NCBI GenBank assembly: GCA_016208305.1
Contig: JACQYI010000027.1
Span: forward strand, 1 to 64,000
Reading direction: 5' to 3'
Length of the DNA: 64,000 nt
Origin: Oscillatoriophycideae cyanobacterium NC_groundwater_1537_Pr4_S-0.65um_50_18
GTDB taxonomy: Bacteria; Cyanobacteriota; Cyanobacteriia; Elainellales; Elainellaceae
The position numbers and the translations under genes are program-made. Shown here in pieces: positions 38,269 to 49,121 of the stretch. How positions within the stretch are numbered: position 1 is the first letter of the stretch; each line of letters opens with the position of its first letter. The notes below the pieces were generated by a model. That model saw only the letters and a program-made list of their open reading frames with translations. It had not been told where the DNA came from and made no database searches.

Positions 38269-38303
38269 TATGTGAAATCCTCTCGCAGCGGCGATTTCAC
38301 ATA
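38269..38303 (-). terminator. hairpin terminator after metK
   Basis: TATGTGAAATC pairs with GATTTCACATA in an 11-bp perfect stem, 15 bp beyond the metK stop. In the minus direction it is followed by TTTTTTAGGAGC. Confidence 0.7.
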
Positions 38304-38318
38304 GCTACAAGAGCAGAT

Positions 38319-39581
38319 CTAGAGGCTTACACCAGATAGCAACTGGCTAGCAGACTGCTTGAGCAACTCTACTTTGTCAATTTGCTCCCAAGGCAGATCC
38401 AGATCGGTGCGCCCAAAGTGCCCATAGGCAGCTACATCTTGGTAGAATCGCCCACCACGCTCAGCCGGAAGCTTAGTCAAACCAAAGGTTTGGATAATCC
38501 CAGCCGGACGAAGCTCAAAGTGCTTTTTCACCAGATCTAGCAGGCGATCGTCATCGATTTTCCCGGTACCAAAGGTATCTACCATGATGCTGACTGGACG
38601 AGCCACGCCGATCGCATAGCTAAGCTGCACCTCACATTTGTCTGCCAACCCAGCCGCCACAATGTTTTTGGCAGCATAGCGGCAGGCATAAGCCGCACTG
38701 CGATCAACCTTTGTGGGGTCTTTTCCTGAGAAAGCACCCCCCCCATGACGCGAGTAGCCGCCATAAGTATCTACGATAATTTTACGACCTGTCAGCCCTG
38801 AGTCACCCTGTGGCCCACCAATCACAAATTTGCCTGTAGGGTTAACTAAAAAGCGGGTTTGGCTATCGGGCTTGATTGCAATATCTTCAAAGATAGGGAG
38901 CACTACGGTCGTCCATAAATCTTCTTTGATTTTGGTCTGGACAGCAGTCGTCTCGGTGATCGCGCCAATGGTTTCTGTATGCTGAGTAGACACCAAAATA
39001 GTATCAATGCCTACCGGCTTACCGTCTTCATAAATAACCGTCACCTGAGTCTTGCCATCGGGTCGCAGATAGGGCAATTGACCTGTCTTGCGAACAGCCG
39101 CCAACTTGCGAGAAATTCGATGCGCTAAGCTAATAGGCAACGGCATTAGCTCAGGCGTCTCATTGCAAGCAAAGCCAAACATCAGACCCTGATCGCCTGC
39201 ACCAATAGCATCTAGCTCTTCTTCGCTTTTTTGTTCGCGTGTTTCTTGAGCTGTATTGACACCTTGAGCAATATCAGCAGACTGTTCATCGATCGCCAAC
39301 AGCACAGCACAGCTATTAGCTGAAAATCCATTGTCAGAATCGGTATATCCAATTTCTGCAATTTTTTTTCGGACTAAATTGACAAAATTGACTTGTGCTG
39401 AGGAGGTGATTTCTCCAGTCACTAGCACTAGACCCGTATTAACCACAACTTCGGCCGCCACGCGGCTGCTCGGATCGAGTGCTAGCAAAGTATCGAGAAT
39501 CGTATCTGAAATCTGGTCACAAATTTTGTCTGGATGACCTTCGGTAACGGATTCGGATGTAAAAAGATAACGGCGAGCCAA
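38319..39581 (-). CDS. metK: S-adenosylmethionine synthetase
   Basis: 420 residues, normal for MetK, which makes SAM from methionine and ATP. Signature stretches: [80 protein letters not shown]. Start codon is TTG at 39581 with GAGG 8 bases upstream; no ATG fits the conserved N-terminus [11 protein letters not shown]. Convergent with the kinase gene. No SAM riboswitch is apparent in the 450-bp upstream region. Confidence 0.97.
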   Translation of the reverse strand: MARRYLFTSESVTEGHPDKICDQISDTILDTLLALDPSSRVAAEVVVNTGLVLVTGEITSSAQVNFVNLVRKKIAEIGYTDSDNGFSANSCAVLLAIDEQSADIAQGVNTAQETREQKSEEELDAIGAGDQGLMFGFACNETPELMPLPISLAHRISRKLAAVRKTGQLPYLRPDGKTQVTVIYEDGKPVGIDTILVSTQHTETIGAITETTAVQTKIKEDLWTTVVLPIFEDIAIKPDSQTRFLVNPTGKFVIGGPQGDSGLTGRKIIVDTYGGYSRHGGGAFSGKDPTKVDRSAAYACRYAAKNIVAAGLADKCEVQLSYAIGVARPVSIMVDTFGTGKIDDDRLLDLVKKHFELRPAGIIQTFGLTKLPAERGGRFYQDVAAYGHFGRTDLDLPWEQIDKVELLKQSASQLLSGVSL

Positions 39582-40033
39582 GGAAATAACCTCGTTTTAT
39601 TCTAGACGGCTGAAATCAATAGAACTTCCTGCACAATACATTGCTGCACATCCAAATCGTTTCTTCTAGAGAGTTTGGTATGTGTCTAAAGAAGCTCGTT
39701 ATAAAAGTGCGACTAGTTCTGGAGAATATCACACTTCTAATTTGTTTGAGAGAAATCAAACCGATAAGGCGCTCTAAATTGTATGCAGAGTTACATGAAT
39801 AGCGGTATCAGCTACCGCATCTTTAGGGCAAGTGTCCTTTTAAGAATAATATTTAGCTCAAGCAAAATTGTAGTAATGGGTCAAACAGCCATTTATTTTT
39901 TGAAAGGAATGCGTCCTGTCCTCTTTAAACCATAGATTAGGATGCAGGACTCGTCTGGGCAATCATAAATATTGTTATATAGCTGTAGACGCCAAAAACA
40001 TCCTAAGTAACGTCCTAAGTAAAGTGGCTACGG
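39582..40033. other. intergenic spacer upstream of metK, 452 bp
   Basis: AT-rich, with no supported gene, tRNA or riboswitch fold that I can identify. It should contain the metK promoter. A 49-codon plus-strand frame at about 39783 lacks a ribosome-binding site. Confidence 0.4.
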
Positions 40034-40774
40034 CTATAGAAGAATTTCTATTTGACTGAGTTGTTCAATCAAAACATCTGCATGGCTTAGGCTAACGGCC
40101 CCGCTCCAGCCTCCTGTAAACCCAATACAGCCAAGCGCTGTTAAGTTATGCGCCACCTCAACATCTGTTTGAGCATCACCCACAACGAGAACTTGCTTAG
40201 GCTCCACTTCTAAAAGAGATAAGACTTTGTGCAACAGTCTAGGATCGGCTTTATGGCTATAACCATCTACGCCTAGTTGAATTGGGACATAGGAATCCAG
40301 TTGGTAAGTTTGAAGAAACCTTTGAACTTGGTGCGTGCTGTCAGACGACAGAACTGCAATTTTTAAGTCATGGGCAGCTAAAGTCTTTAAAAGTTCTAAA
40401 ACCCCGGCAATAGGTGGAGTCTGCTGGGCTTTATCAGGCAGATACTTATCTGCTTCTGCAAAGGCAGAACGACTTAGGGTTAATGAATCAACCCAGCCTC
40501 GCCCGGTTTCGGCAATGTAGGCCGCCGCCGCAATTTCATTGTCTTGGCGAGTGCCAACCGCCATTAATCCAGCAGGATTAATCCGCTCGCCTTCTACACC
40601 AAAGGCCATCAGCAATGGCTCTTGAACACCAGGCACTTGCGCATCAATAAGACGCGATCGCCGCTGAGCTAAATTTCGCAAAAAAGCTTCAGAATTTGCC
40701 AATGTTCCGTCTTTGTCAAACAGGATGGCTTTGACATCGCTAAATGAGGTGTCTTTACAGCGAACAGTTACCAA
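40034..40774 (-). CDS. HAD-superfamily phosphatase (phosphoglycolate phosphatase-like)
   Basis: 246 residues. HAD motif I KAILFDKDGTLANSEAF with the nucleophile Asp, motif II KIAVLSSDSTHQVQRFLQTY, and motifs III/IV HKADPRLLHKVLSLLEVEPK with VLVVGDAQTDVEVAHNL. The cap is helical (subclass I). The exact substrate cannot be told; phosphoglycolate is one possibility. The only start that fits is TTG 40774 with AGAGGA 10 bases upstream, since no ATG or GTG precedes the motif. Confidence 0.82.
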   Translation of the reverse strand: MVTVRCKDTSFSDVKAILFDKDGTLANSEAFLRNLAQRRSRLIDAQVPGVQEPLLMAFGVEGERINPAGLMAVGTRQDNEIAAAAYIAETGRGWVDSLTLSRSAFAEADKYLPDKAQQTPPIAGVLELLKTLAAHDLKIAVLSSDSTHQVQRFLQTYQLDSYVPIQLGVDGYSHKADPRLLHKVLSLLEVEPKQVLVVGDAQTDVEVAHNLTALGCIGFTGGWSGAVSLSHADVLIEQLSQIEILL

Positions 40775-40835
40775 AGTTTAAGTTTCCTCTGTGCATTTTT
40801 TGCCGTCGAAACTGATTACCTTAAGGTTCATGAAA

Positions 40836-40857
40836 AAGGAGGAGCCTTCTCCTCCTT
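40836..40857 (-). terminator. hairpin terminator downstream of the S1 gene
   Basis: AAGGAGGAG / CTCCTCCTT with a 4-bp loop; on the minus strand it is followed by TTTTTCATG. It is the likely end of the rps1 transcript, 268 bp past its stop. Confidence 0.6.
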
Positions 40858-41124
40858 CAGCCTTGAATATCCTCTAGCCTTGAACATTTACGTATGAGAA
40901 CTTTCTGGGAGTTGGTATCTCTCAGATCTGCCTATAACCAGGAGGTGACACAGTTAAATTGCTCCCGCCATAGACATTTCCCAAAGAGAGGGGGCTTTCG
41001 GACAGTCCAATACCCCTTCTTTTTGAGAGAAAACTAGGATGAGAGCAATTTAAGAAGCTTGCACATTGCGCTAAGCCATGCTTTTACTCGTAGAATTCTC
41101 TATCCACAAAAACATGGCTCTGGT

Positions 41125-42135
41125 CTATGCTGGCTCAGATTCGTCCACTTCGAGCGGCACCTCTGCTTCTTCCATAGCGCTAGGCAGATCTTCAAGCAAC
41201 TCATCATCCAGAATCTCTTCCTCTACCGCTGCTTTTGGCTGCGACTGTTGCAGCATCCGTTCCCGGTACTTCGCAGCCATCTCCTCAGCCTTGTCATAAA
41301 CAATCTGCGGATTCTTCACCATGTCGCCAGGTTCAGGTTCGAGTTGCTTGGTAGACAAAGAAATTCGTCCACGCTCAGCATCTAGATCAATAATCATCAC
41401 TTTGACTTCATCGTTCACATTGAAAACGCTGTGGGGCGTATCAATATGATCATGAGAAATCTCAGAAATATGAAGTAGACCACTCACACCGCCGATATCG
41501 ATAAAAGCACCGTAGGGCTTGAGACCTCGTACCGTACCGATAACAACTTCACCTACTTCTAAGCGATTCATCTTACGCTCAACCAGCGCCCGACGATGGC
41601 TTAAGACTAATCGGTTGCGGTCCTCATCCACCTCTAAGAATTTCAGCGGTAGTTCTTCCCCAACCAAATCTTCCTTAGGCTTCCGAGTACTAATGTGAGA
41701 GCCAGGAATAAAGCCTCTCAAACCTTCAATCCGCACAAGCGCACCGCCGCGATTTGTGGCGAATACAGCAGAGCGCACAGTGGCATCTTCAGCTTGCAGT
41801 TGCCGCACTCGTTCCCAAGCGCGCATGTACTCGATCCGGCGAATAGATAGCGTTAGCTGTCCATCCTCGTTCTCATCAGTCAAGATGAAGAACTCACGGG
41901 TTTCATTAGACTGAAGTACTTCTTCAGGGGTATCTATCCGGTTGATCGACATCTCTTGGATAGGGATGTAAGCGGCTGTCTTAGCACCAATGTCAATCAG
42001 AGCGCCCCTCGGCTCAATGCTAAACACCGTCCCAGCTACAATGTCTCCAGGACTAAAGTGGTAGTCATATTTGTCGAGGAGAGCGGCAAAATCTTCGTGG
42101 GTAAAACCAATATCTGTTAATTCCTGATTGACCAT
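41125..42135 (-). CDS. rpsA: 30S ribosomal protein S1
   Basis: 336 residues with three S1 RNA-binding repeats: at about 30-100 (FSPGDIVAGTVFSIEPRGAL, IDIGAKTAAYIPIQEMS), about 115-185 (GGALVRIEGLRGFIPGSHIS) and about 195-265 (VGEVVIGTVRGLKPYGAFID, IGGVSGLLHISEISHDHID). The C-terminus is acidic and rich in Glu. This three-to-four repeat short form is typical of cyanobacterial and chloroplast S1, which helps mRNA binding to the 30S subunit. A 331-bp spacer separates it from nrdR. Confidence 0.93.
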   Translation of the reverse strand: MVNQELTDIGFTHEDFAALLDKYDYHFSPGDIVAGTVFSIEPRGALIDIGAKTAAYIPIQEMSINRIDTPEEVLQSNETREFFILTDENEDGQLTLSIRRIEYMRAWERVRQLQAEDATVRSAVFATNRGGALVRIEGLRGFIPGSHISTRKPKEDLVGEELPLKFLEVDEDRNRLVLSHRRALVERKMNRLEVGEVVIGTVRGLKPYGAFIDIGGVSGLLHISEISHDHIDTPHSVFNVNDEVKVMIIDLDAERGRISLSTKQLEPEPGDMVKNPQIVYDKAEEMAAKYRERMLQQSQPKAAVEEEILDDELLEDLPSAMEEAEVPLEVDESEPA

Positions 42136-42466
42136 GCGATGTGTTTCCTAGTGGCGATCTCCGTAGTAGTAGTTGTCAATTTCGGCGCGTGACCCCTGCG
42201 AACTCGATAGCACGCAGCCCCGCACGACTAATTGCATCAATGCTGCCTGAGAAAATTTGAGCCTTACTAAATCTTCAGACCCTAGAGGAACCATGATAAC
42301 TCAATTTTGTTCGCAATCAAATCCTCTCTTGAGAGAGGAATAGGCCAAAAACCTAATTCGTTCAAATTTACTGACGTAACTTGAGAGAATAAGAACTTAA
42401 AGATAATGCGCTCTGGGTAAAACGAGTCAGAACAACTCTATGTGATAAGTATGATTTTTAAAGTGT
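42136..42466. other. intergenic spacer between nrdR and the S1 gene, 331 bp
   Basis: Probably the S1 leader and promoter; no gene, clear hairpin or RNA motif found. Confidence 0.4.
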
Positions 42467-42991
42467 CTATCTAGAAACGCTTAGAGGTGCCGTGGCAATG
42501 CGATTTTCTGATCCCACAGGAGCGTTCTCTACTTGCTCTGTCGATTCTTTGAGGTGATCCAAGGTTTCGACAAAATCTCGGATGCCCCGAAACTGCTTGT
42601 AAACTGAAGCAAAACGAATATAAGCAACTTCATTTAAAGTGCGCAGGTACTTCAGCACAAGTTCACCAATTTCAATACTAGAAACTTCTCGAACTGCGCG
42701 CTGCTGAAGTTCAACCTCAATTTCATCAACAATATTTTCTAGTTGCACAGGCGATGTGCCCGTTTTCTCGCAGGCTCTTACTAGGCCACGCAAAACTTTT
42801 GAGCGATCGAATGACTCTCTATCGCCGCTTCGCTTAATGACAACGATGGGCACAAACTCAATTCGTTCATAGGTCGTGAAGCGATGCGTACATTGCAGGC
42901 ACTCTCTCCGCCGCCGCACACTATGACCAGACTCGGCTGAACGCGACTCCAAAACCCGGTTATCTGGACATTGGCAGACTGGACAGCGCAT
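42467..42991 (-). CDS. nrdR: transcriptional repressor NrdR
   Basis: 174 residues. Zn ribbon with C3, C6, C31 and C34 ([23 protein letters not shown]) followed by the ATP-cone domain ([40 protein letters not shown]). NrdR senses ATP/dATP and represses ribonucleotide reductase genes. The usual length is 150-170. No nrd gene is in the window. Confidence 0.95.
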   Translation of the reverse strand: MRCPVCQCPDNRVLESRSAESGHSVRRRRECLQCTHRFTTYERIEFVPIVVIKRSGDRESFDRSKVLRGLVRACEKTGTSPVQLENIVDEIEVELQQRAVREVSSIEIGELVLKYLRTLNEVAYIRFASVYKQFRGIRDFVETLDHLKESTEQVENAPVGSENRIATAPLSVSR

Positions 42992-43327
42992 ACATTAACA
43001 CCCTCCGGGGGAAAAACATGCTCGATAAAAAACTGTGCCCAACTCAGCACAGGACTCACGCCTACCATCATACTGCAATTGAGGATTGCAATTCAAAGAG
43101 GCGATCGCTCAATCGCCGTAGAATCCAATGAGCAGCTCTCTCAAAAAAGTTCTTAGTCTTAATTTTGTAAGCAGCCTAATTACAAGGTTCAAGTTTGCAA
43201 GGTTCATGGGCGACTAGAAGAATAACAAAAATAGGTCTAGTAATGGCACTACCACTACCAGACCTATTCTTAGAACTTCGGGAAGCGCAGAACGCACCCT
43301 CAAAGCTTCATTTACCCTCTACCAAAA
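42992..43327. other. intergenic spacer with psbT terminator
   Basis: No supported gene. A hairpin at 43230-43268 lies just past psbT (AATAGGTCT / AGACCTATT with partly paired inner bases); minus-sense it is followed by TTTTTGTTATTC. Confidence 0.5.
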
Positions 43328-43426
43328 TTAATCTTTAGTGATACGAGGGGGTTCGCGGAAGGCGATCGCGAAGAATAAAACACCAAGTGCTAGCGTCAAT
43401 ACCAGAATGTAAGCAACAGCTTCCAT
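43328..43426 (-). CDS. psbT: photosystem II protein T
   Basis: 32 residues, [20 protein letters not shown] then [12 protein letters not shown]: one TM helix and a short stromal tail, exactly the PsbT pattern. GAGGA lies 9 bases before the ATG. It is 203 bp downstream of psbB on the same strand, the conserved psbB-psbT order, and stabilises the PSII dimer near CP47. Confidence 0.95.
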   Translation of the reverse strand: MEAVAYILVLTLALGVLFFAIAFREPPRITKD

Positions 43427-43629
43427 AATCAGAAATCCTCAAGGGCGAATATGAACGTTTTTCTGAACCCTTTAACCTAATCCAGCCATGTGAAACGGTG
43501 AAGAACAGAGCCTATCCCATTTACACATCTCGTGAACCAAGGCTGAGTGGATAGGTGTTAAAGAGAGAGCTAGTTAATATCGCCATCTGTGGGGACGATC
43601 GCCAGTCCTCTCTCAACACCTAGCGTAAC

Positions 43630-45162
43630 CTAGATCGCCTCTTTGCGCCGAGTGGTCTTGTCTCCCAACTTTTGGAAGTAGCCCCACTCTACTTGCTCTT
43701 CAGAGAGATCAGGGTCAATCCCAGCAAACACATCTCTGAACAGCGTCCGAGAGCCATGCCAAATATGACCAAAGAAGAACAGCAGCGCAAAACAAGCATG
43801 TCCAAACGTGAACCAACCGCGAGGGCTGGTGCGGAAAACCCCGTCTGAGCCTAGAGTCTCGCGATCGAACTCAAACGCTTCACCCAGCTGAGCCTTACGC
43901 GCAAAACGCTTGACAATAGCCGGATCTTTGAAGACCTGACCATCTAGCTTGCCGCCATACAGACTTGCCGTAACGCCAGCTTGCTCAAAGCTGTACTTAG
44001 ATTCTGCGCGGCGGAAGGGAATATCTGCCCGAACAATACCGTCGCCATCAACCAAGACAACAGGGAAAGTTTCAAAGAAGTTAGGCATCCGACGAACCGA
44101 AAGCTCTCGTCCATCAGAGTCTTTGAACACCACATGCCCATCCCAGTCTTGAGCAATACCATCGCCCTTAACCATTGGCCCTGTTCGGAACAAGCCACCC
44201 TTAGCAGGGTTGTTGCCAATATAGTCATAGAAGGCAAGCTTCTCAGGAATTGCAGACCAAGCTTCAGAAAGGCTAGCGCCATCTGCCAAGCTTGCCTGAA
44301 CCCGCCGAGTGATCTCTTTCTGGTAGTAGCCGCTATCCCATTGGTAGCGGGTTGGCCCAAACAACTCTACAGGCGTTTCTGCACAGCCATACCACATGGT
44401 TCCAGCTACCACGAAGGCAGCAAAGAAGACCGCAGCAATACTACTGGACAAAACCGTTTCGATATTCCCCATCCGCAAAGCGCGATAGAGGCGCTCAGGA
44501 GGACGAACCGTAAGGTGAAACAAACCTGCAATGATGCCAACAATACCCGCAGCAATGTGGTGTGCTACGATGCCGCCTGGATTGAACGGATCAAAACCTT
44601 CAGGCCCCCATGCTGGCGCGACAGGTTCGACGTGACCTGTTAGACCGTAGGGGTCAGACACCCACATCCCTGGCCCAAACACACCCGTCAGGTGGAATGC
44701 GCCAAACCCAAAGCAGAGTAAACCTGATAAAAACAGGTGAATTCCAAACATCTTGGGCAAATCAAGAGCAGGTTCGCCCGTGCGGGGATCTCTGAACAGC
44801 TCTAGATCCCAGTAAACCCAATGCCAGCAGGCTGCCAAAAACAGCAGACCCGACAGGACGATCTGAGCAGCAGCAACGCCTTCAAACGACCAAAAACCAG
44901 GGTTAACCCCTGTTGCGCCCGTAACGCTCCAGCCAGCCCAAGAATCGGTTACACCAAGACGAGCCATGAAGGGCATGACAAACATGCCCTGCCGCCACAT
45001 TGGATTCAAAACTGGGTCACTAGGATCAAAGATGGCCAACTCATAGAGTGCCATTGACCCAGCCCAACCCGACACCAGAGCAGTATGCATCAGATGCACA
45101 GAGATCAGCCGCCCTGGATCATTTAGGACGACTGTATGTACGCGATACCAGGGTAGTCCCAT
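43630..45162 (-). CDS. psbB: photosystem II CP47 chlorophyll-binding protein
   Basis: 510 residues, the usual CP47 length. It begins [20 protein letters not shown] and has six membrane helices with paired His ligands for chlorophyll ([33 protein letters not shown]) and the large lumenal loop between helices 5 and 6. It is an inner antenna of PSII. Upstream is a 254-bp gap to the divergent ferredoxin-like gene, which probably holds both promoters. Confidence 0.98.
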   Translation of the reverse strand: MGLPWYRVHTVVLNDPGRLISVHLMHTALVSGWAGSMALYELAIFDPSDPVLNPMWRQGMFVMPFMARLGVTDSWAGWSVTGATGVNPGFWSFEGVAAAQIVLSGLLFLAACWHWVYWDLELFRDPRTGEPALDLPKMFGIHLFLSGLLCFGFGAFHLTGVFGPGMWVSDPYGLTGHVEPVAPAWGPEGFDPFNPGGIVAHHIAAGIVGIIAGLFHLTVRPPERLYRALRMGNIETVLSSSIAAVFFAAFVVAGTMWYGCAETPVELFGPTRYQWDSGYYQKEITRRVQASLADGASLSEAWSAIPEKLAFYDYIGNNPAKGGLFRTGPMVKGDGIAQDWDGHVVFKDSDGRELSVRRMPNFFETFPVVLVDGDGIVRADIPFRRAESKYSFEQAGVTASLYGGKLDGQVFKDPAIVKRFARKAQLGEAFEFDRETLGSDGVFRTSPRGWFTFGHACFALLFFFGHIWHGSRTLFRDVFAGIDPDLSEEQVEWGYFQKLGDKTTRRKEAI

Positions 45163-45416
45163 CGACTACGCTCCTCCTAAACGAATAAATTTCAACGATT
45201 CCTTCAGCCTTTTATTAAGGTGCCTAATACTGGTTAGACTACCAGATCAAGGAGCACCGTATCCTATGCGATCGCTCAACATCAAACTGCCTCCTTATCT
45301 TCATGAGCGACTTGGATGAGGTCGGAAAACCGAACCTTGTGCAGTTTGGCTGTAAGCTTGTAAAAATGAAAGTGTATAAAGAAGTGTAACTAGTGTGAGA
45401 GGCGATTGCAAGCACT

Positions 45417-45839
45417 ATGCAGACAGGCTCTAAGGAAGATTCTCAACGAGGCTCAGAACCCGAACTTGACCAGCCAACCGAACAGAGGGCTGAACAGACG
45501 GTCGAGCCATCTACAACCGAGTCCCAAGTGAAATCAATGCCCTGTATTACGTTTGTTAAAGAAGATAAAGTGGCATTTGCAGCAGAAGGAGCGAATCTCC
45601 GGTTCAAAGCTTTAGAAAACGGTATCGATCTGTACACGTTCATGGGCAAAATGATGACCTGTGGCGGTTACGGTCAATGTGGCACCTGCGTTGTCGAAAT
45701 TGTTGAAGGTATGCAGAACCTCTCTCCCAGAACTGAAGTAGAGGATCGTAAACTTCGGAAGAAGCCCGACAACTACCGCCTGGCTTGTCAGGCTTTAGTG
45801 CATGGAGCCGTAAGCGTAGTTACAAAACCAGGGAAGTAG
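45417..45839 (+). CDS. 2Fe-2S ferredoxin-like protein with acidic N-terminal extension
   Basis: 140 residues. The ferredoxin fold occupies residues 41-140: [20 protein letters not shown], then the cluster loop [10 protein letters not shown] and a fourth Cys in [15 protein letters not shown]. Residues 1-40 are polar and acidic ([20 protein letters not shown]). ATG 45417 keeps the extension; ATG 45537 gives the bare 100-residue ferredoxin and may be the true start, since neither has a strong Shine-Dalgarno. It is divergent from psbB and upstream of psbM. Electron partner unknown. Confidence 0.85.
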   Translation: MQTGSKEDSQRGSEPELDQPTEQRAEQTVEPSTTESQVKSMPCITFVKEDKVAFAAEGANLRFKALENGIDLYTFMGKMMTCGGYGQCGTCVVEIVEGMQNLSPRTEVEDRKLRKKPDNYRLACQALVHGAVSVVTKPGK

Positions 45840-45937
45840 GTTAGGTTACTCGTTTTGATCCAAGTTGAGATGTATTCTTAATCTTGGAAGTATTTTTGAA
45901 TCCATTTCGGCAATTCAGTTATGCGAGGCTGGGTCTA

Positions 45938-46051
45938 ATGCAAGTTAATGATTTGGGATTTGTTGCTACTATTCTGTTTGTTTTGGTTCCCTCAGTTTTT
46001 CTGTTAATTCTTTACATTCAGACTGCTAGCCGCGATGGGACAAAATCCTAG
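45938..46051 (+). CDS. psbM: photosystem II protein M
   Basis: 37 residues, [20 protein letters not shown] then [17 protein letters not shown]: a single TM helix with the PsbM signature at both ends. GAGG lies about 9 bases before the ATG. PsbM sits at the PSII dimer interface. A terminator follows. Confidence 0.95.
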   Translation: MQVNDLGFVATILFVLVPSVFLLILYIQTASRDGTKS

Positions 46052-46080
46052 TTTTCTGAATGCGAAAACTAAATTAAAGA

Positions 46081-46115
46081 AAAGCGTTAGGAAGATTCTT
46101 AACGCTTTTTCTTTT
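46081..46115 (+). terminator. terminator after psbM
   Basis: AAAGCGTTA pairs with TAACGCTTT and is followed by TTCTTTTTAT, 30 bp past the psbM stop. Confidence 0.75.
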
Positions 46116-46614
46116 TATACGAAATTTTATCTATTGTCATTATGTTGAGAAAAATTAAGATATGTGGCGCTGCTAGTTTTAGAGATATTTTTTGCAGGGT
46201 GCTCTGTGCCCCTTAAAGCCTGATTTCCCGCCAGCAATACCCGATATTTCTGTAAGGTTGTTCGCCCACCCAAACGCTCTTAAATGAGGCGATCATCTGG
46301 GCAGCGGTGTCTGTAAATTTTAGAAAAACAAAGGGGTAGAGAGACTCTACCCCAACAAACCGCATATGGAAATTGAAATTAAACCAAGCTATCGCTTGTG
46401 TGGGCTTGCTGAATTAGAGGATAGTTTTTATGAGAAGGAAGATCCGTCCCTTCTATAAAAATTTGTCCCCCAGATCTAACAGTGCCCTTTGAGTTTTACG
46501 CAGTAGCATAGTCCACTGCATGAAAAGTTTGGTTCCCAGGAGATTCAAGGGTCTTGGAGAAACCCTTGAACATCCATTGGTAAAGCCTAGAGCTAAAACG
46601 CTGCCACAACTCAA
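46116..46614. other. intergenic spacer between psbM and psaD
   Basis: No supported gene. Two hairpins: GGGGTAGAG / CTCTACCCC at 46333-46353 and TTCAAGGGT / ACCCTTGAA at 46544-46570. The second lies 45 bp past the psaD stop and is the more likely psaD terminator or 3' stabiliser. Confidence 0.5.
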
Positions 46615-47043
46615 TTAAGAGTCGTAGGTTTTCTTGCCCGTAAACTTGACCGCAGCCGGTTCGGGGTTGCTGCCAATGTTGCGTGCAATTGCGTTCACCT
46701 TTTCGCGTCCAGCGTTCACCTTTTCAGGGAAAACGCCATCTGCTGGATGCAAGTACTGGGTTTCGCCACTGGGGTAAACCCGATAAATCTTGAAATCCTC
46801 AATTCTGGGCTTAAACTTGGTGCGCAACTGCCCACCTAGAGCCAAACACTGCTCTTTGCGAGCCAGATACAGCAGGTTTTCACCTTGCCGCATAATAGCT
46901 GCGCCGCCTGTAGGCATTTCAAACACCTGTTCCTTAGAACTGGTCCAGGTAATCGCGTACTTTTCTTCTTCGTCGGCTTTGCTGAGGAGTCCGCCAGTGC
47001 TACCGCCAAACAAGGGAGTTTGTCCAGTAAGAGTTTCTGCCAT
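46615..47043 (-). CDS. psaD: photosystem I subunit II
   Basis: 142 residues from ATG 47043 ([20 protein letters not shown]). Conserved PsaD stretches [40 protein letters not shown] and [19 protein letters not shown] are present. PsaD docks ferredoxin on the stromal side of PSI. An in-frame upstream codon at 47061 adds six residues unlike the family. Confidence 0.97.
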   Translation of the reverse strand: MAETLTGQTPLFGGSTGGLLSKADEEEKYAITWTSSKEQVFEMPTGGAAIMRQGENLLYLARKEQCLALGGQLRTKFKPRIEDFKIYRVYPSGETQYLHPADGVFPEKVNAGREKVNAIARNIGSNPEPAAVKFTGKKTYDS

Positions 47044-47261
47044 GGATTTTTCTCTGAACATTTTTCAGGAATCCTATCATCGCGGCTGACCCTCTATCTC
47101 GACTTTGCCATGAACTGTAACAGTTCTTTGTGAACAGTTTTTTACTGGGTAATCTCAGCGGTGTGCGTTGAGGCACAAAGACTTGACAGAGTAGACCAAG
47201 CACCCTGCAAACCTTTGTCTTAAATAAATTTGCCCTTAGTTTCGCAGAAGCGATCGCCTGC

Positions 47262-48899
47262 TCACTCGAAGTAAGGCATGAGCTGTAACGAGCCTAACCC
47301 CAACTCTTTAGCAGAAATTGACCGAGCTTCAAACAGCGCCAGCATGTCGGTAAATTCAGGATTTCCTTTCGATGCACCTGTAAATCCTTTGGCGATGACA
47401 AGACCGCAGTATCCTTTGATTTTTTTGCAGCGCTGATCCCACTTCTTGCGTGCCTGGATATGCACTGGATCGGCCTCTAAAAACTCTCCAAACAGGTGCA
47501 TTTCGCCGTTTTCGGTTTGTAAGATACCGAGGTCGTAGCGATCGCCCGATATGGGGTCTTCACCGGGGTTAAAGCAAATTGCCTTAAGCCCACCCGAAGC
47601 TTTGAGCGCATCAATCAGGGTTAAGGCTTTGGGGCGAGAGGTTTGAATCAAAATCACCGGAAAGCCATCGCTGCCTTTAGAAAAATCTACGTTTAAATTT
47701 TGATAAAACTTAACGCTAGTTCGCAAGATATCCAAGGTATCCCAAGGCATGGCCCCCAGGCTATAAAAGGAATTTCCAGGAATCAAGTCGTTCCGGAGGA
47801 CGGGCGTGGGTTCCATTGCCCAGCCCTCTTCAGCGTCGGACTCAGCCGACATTTCAAATAACTCCTCGGCGATTGCCGGTAGAGTGCTGACCTTAACGGA
47901 AATTTTCTGCGCTGCTTCCTTGGGGTCAGGAATGCGATAGCGGCTTTGCACCAGGGGAAAATCTGAGGCAAGTTTAGCAAGGTGCTGTCGAAAGAAGCGG
48001 TGCAGAGCATCGAGAGCCACTAGAACGACACGAGCTTCTTCTTCGTAAAGAACAGGCCGCATTCCCTCTAGGGGGTGCAAGTTACCGAAGGCAGGGCGCA
48101 CCCCCGTTTCAGCATAGAAGGTAGAAAATTCTTCGTCGCGATCGTCGTCCTCCTGCCATTCTTCATCATCTTGATCAAAGGTGACAAATAGACAGTCTTG
48201 CTCTAAAAAAGCAGATTCTAAGTCTTCAGTTTCTTCTCCGGCCAATAGAACCTGCTGCCGAAACTTTTTGAGCGACTCAAGAGAGCGATACATGAGCAAT
48301 CCATACTCCACCCCTAGCATCCCTAAAATCGAGACATAGAGGGTGCCAACATCGCCATAATTTAGCTCCAGGGAGATGATCTTTTCTTCGTCTAGCGTTT
48401 CCCAAGGGGCGTCTTGCCAAATTTGCCGAGTAATCGCTTCCATAGGCTGAACGAACTCTTCCGGTAGCTCAGGCGGGCGAGACTGCATCATGCCCTGTAA
48501 GCCATCAAAGAATTCGTCAATTAAGGGGAGTTCAGGGGCATATTCCACCACAATGTCAAGATCTTGTAAGACGCCGCGTAGGAAAAATTGCAGCTCTCGG
48601 TCGCGCACAATAATCTTCTGCGGTCGGGCAGGCATAGCCGAGCCGTGAGGAAATTCCATCGCTTGCAGCAAGGTTCTAACGATCGCCTCTTGCCCTGCAT
48701 CCTCAGGTGCCATATCCATTGCTCGGACAATTCCCTCGGTTCCGTCCATCCAAAGAATGCATTGACCGCGATCGCTGAGCTGAGGTTCAATGCTGAGGAT
48801 AGAGCTAGAACCCAAGCTGCGGCAGTCTCCCTCCCAAACACTGGGAACCTGATGCAATTTCTTGAGCCGACGACGGGTAGTGCCTCTGAGAGCAGTCAT
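47262..48899 (-). CDS. conserved cyanobacterial protein of unknown function
   Basis: About 545 residues from ATG 48899 (MTALRGTTRRRLKKLHQVPS). It is acidic, with a run of Asp/Glu (DDEEWQEDDDRDEEF) in the middle and no recognised catalytic motif. SVWEGDCRSL and MPWDTLDILRTSVKFYQNLN look like conserved blocks. An in-frame TTG at 48980 would add a hydrophobic stretch (AAIPLLILALVLSM) that could be a membrane anchor; neither start has a good Shine-Dalgarno. The product is most likely a cytoplasmic multidomain protein. I do not assign a role. Confidence 0.65.
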   Translation of the reverse strand: MTALRGTTRRRLKKLHQVPSVWEGDCRSLGSSSILSIEPQLSDRGQCILWMDGTEGIVRAMDMAPEDAGQEAIVRTLLQAMEFPHGSAMPARPQKIIVRDRELQFFLRGVLQDLDIVVEYAPELPLIDEFFDGLQGMMQSRPPELPEEFVQPMEAITRQIWQDAPWETLDEEKIISLELNYGDVGTLYVSILGMLGVEYGLLMYRSLESLKKFRQQVLLAGEETEDLESAFLEQDCLFVTFDQDDEEWQEDDDRDEEFSTFYAETGVRPAFGNLHPLEGMRPVLYEEEARVVLVALDALHRFFRQHLAKLASDFPLVQSRYRIPDPKEAAQKISVKVSTLPAIAEELFEMSAESDAEEGWAMEPTPVLRNDLIPGNSFYSLGAMPWDTLDILRTSVKFYQNLNVDFSKGSDGFPVILIQTSRPKALTLIDALKASGGLKAICFNPGEDPISGDRYDLGILQTENGEMHLFGEFLEADPVHIQARKKWDQRCKKIKGYCGLVIAKGFTGASKGNPEFTDMLALFEARSISAKELGLGSLQLMPYFE

Positions 48900-49121
48900 A
48901 GATAAAACCAGAGCTAGAATGAGTAGAGGAATGGCAGCGTTAAGCGCCTCAGAAGGATTCGGCGGGTGGCTTGCGCCCAACGCTGCCGCTAAAAATCTTA
49001 ATGTGCAGATGCGGTGATTCTATTGATGCTAATGCAATCCTGACGGCTTGAGGATAAAACCTCAGGATGAATCCGTTACTATCAGAGTAGAGACAAGCCA
49101 AATATTGGGAGTTTTGAACAG

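Noticed and set aside
39582-39800. Possible SAM riboswitch before metK
   Set aside because: No conserved SAM-I or other SAM-riboswitch core that I could recognise.
39783-39932. 49-codon plus-strand frame upstream of metK
   Set aside because: No ribosome-binding site, atypical composition, no recognisable product.
43981-44643. 220-residue plus-strand frame
   Set aside because: Antisense shadow of psbB.
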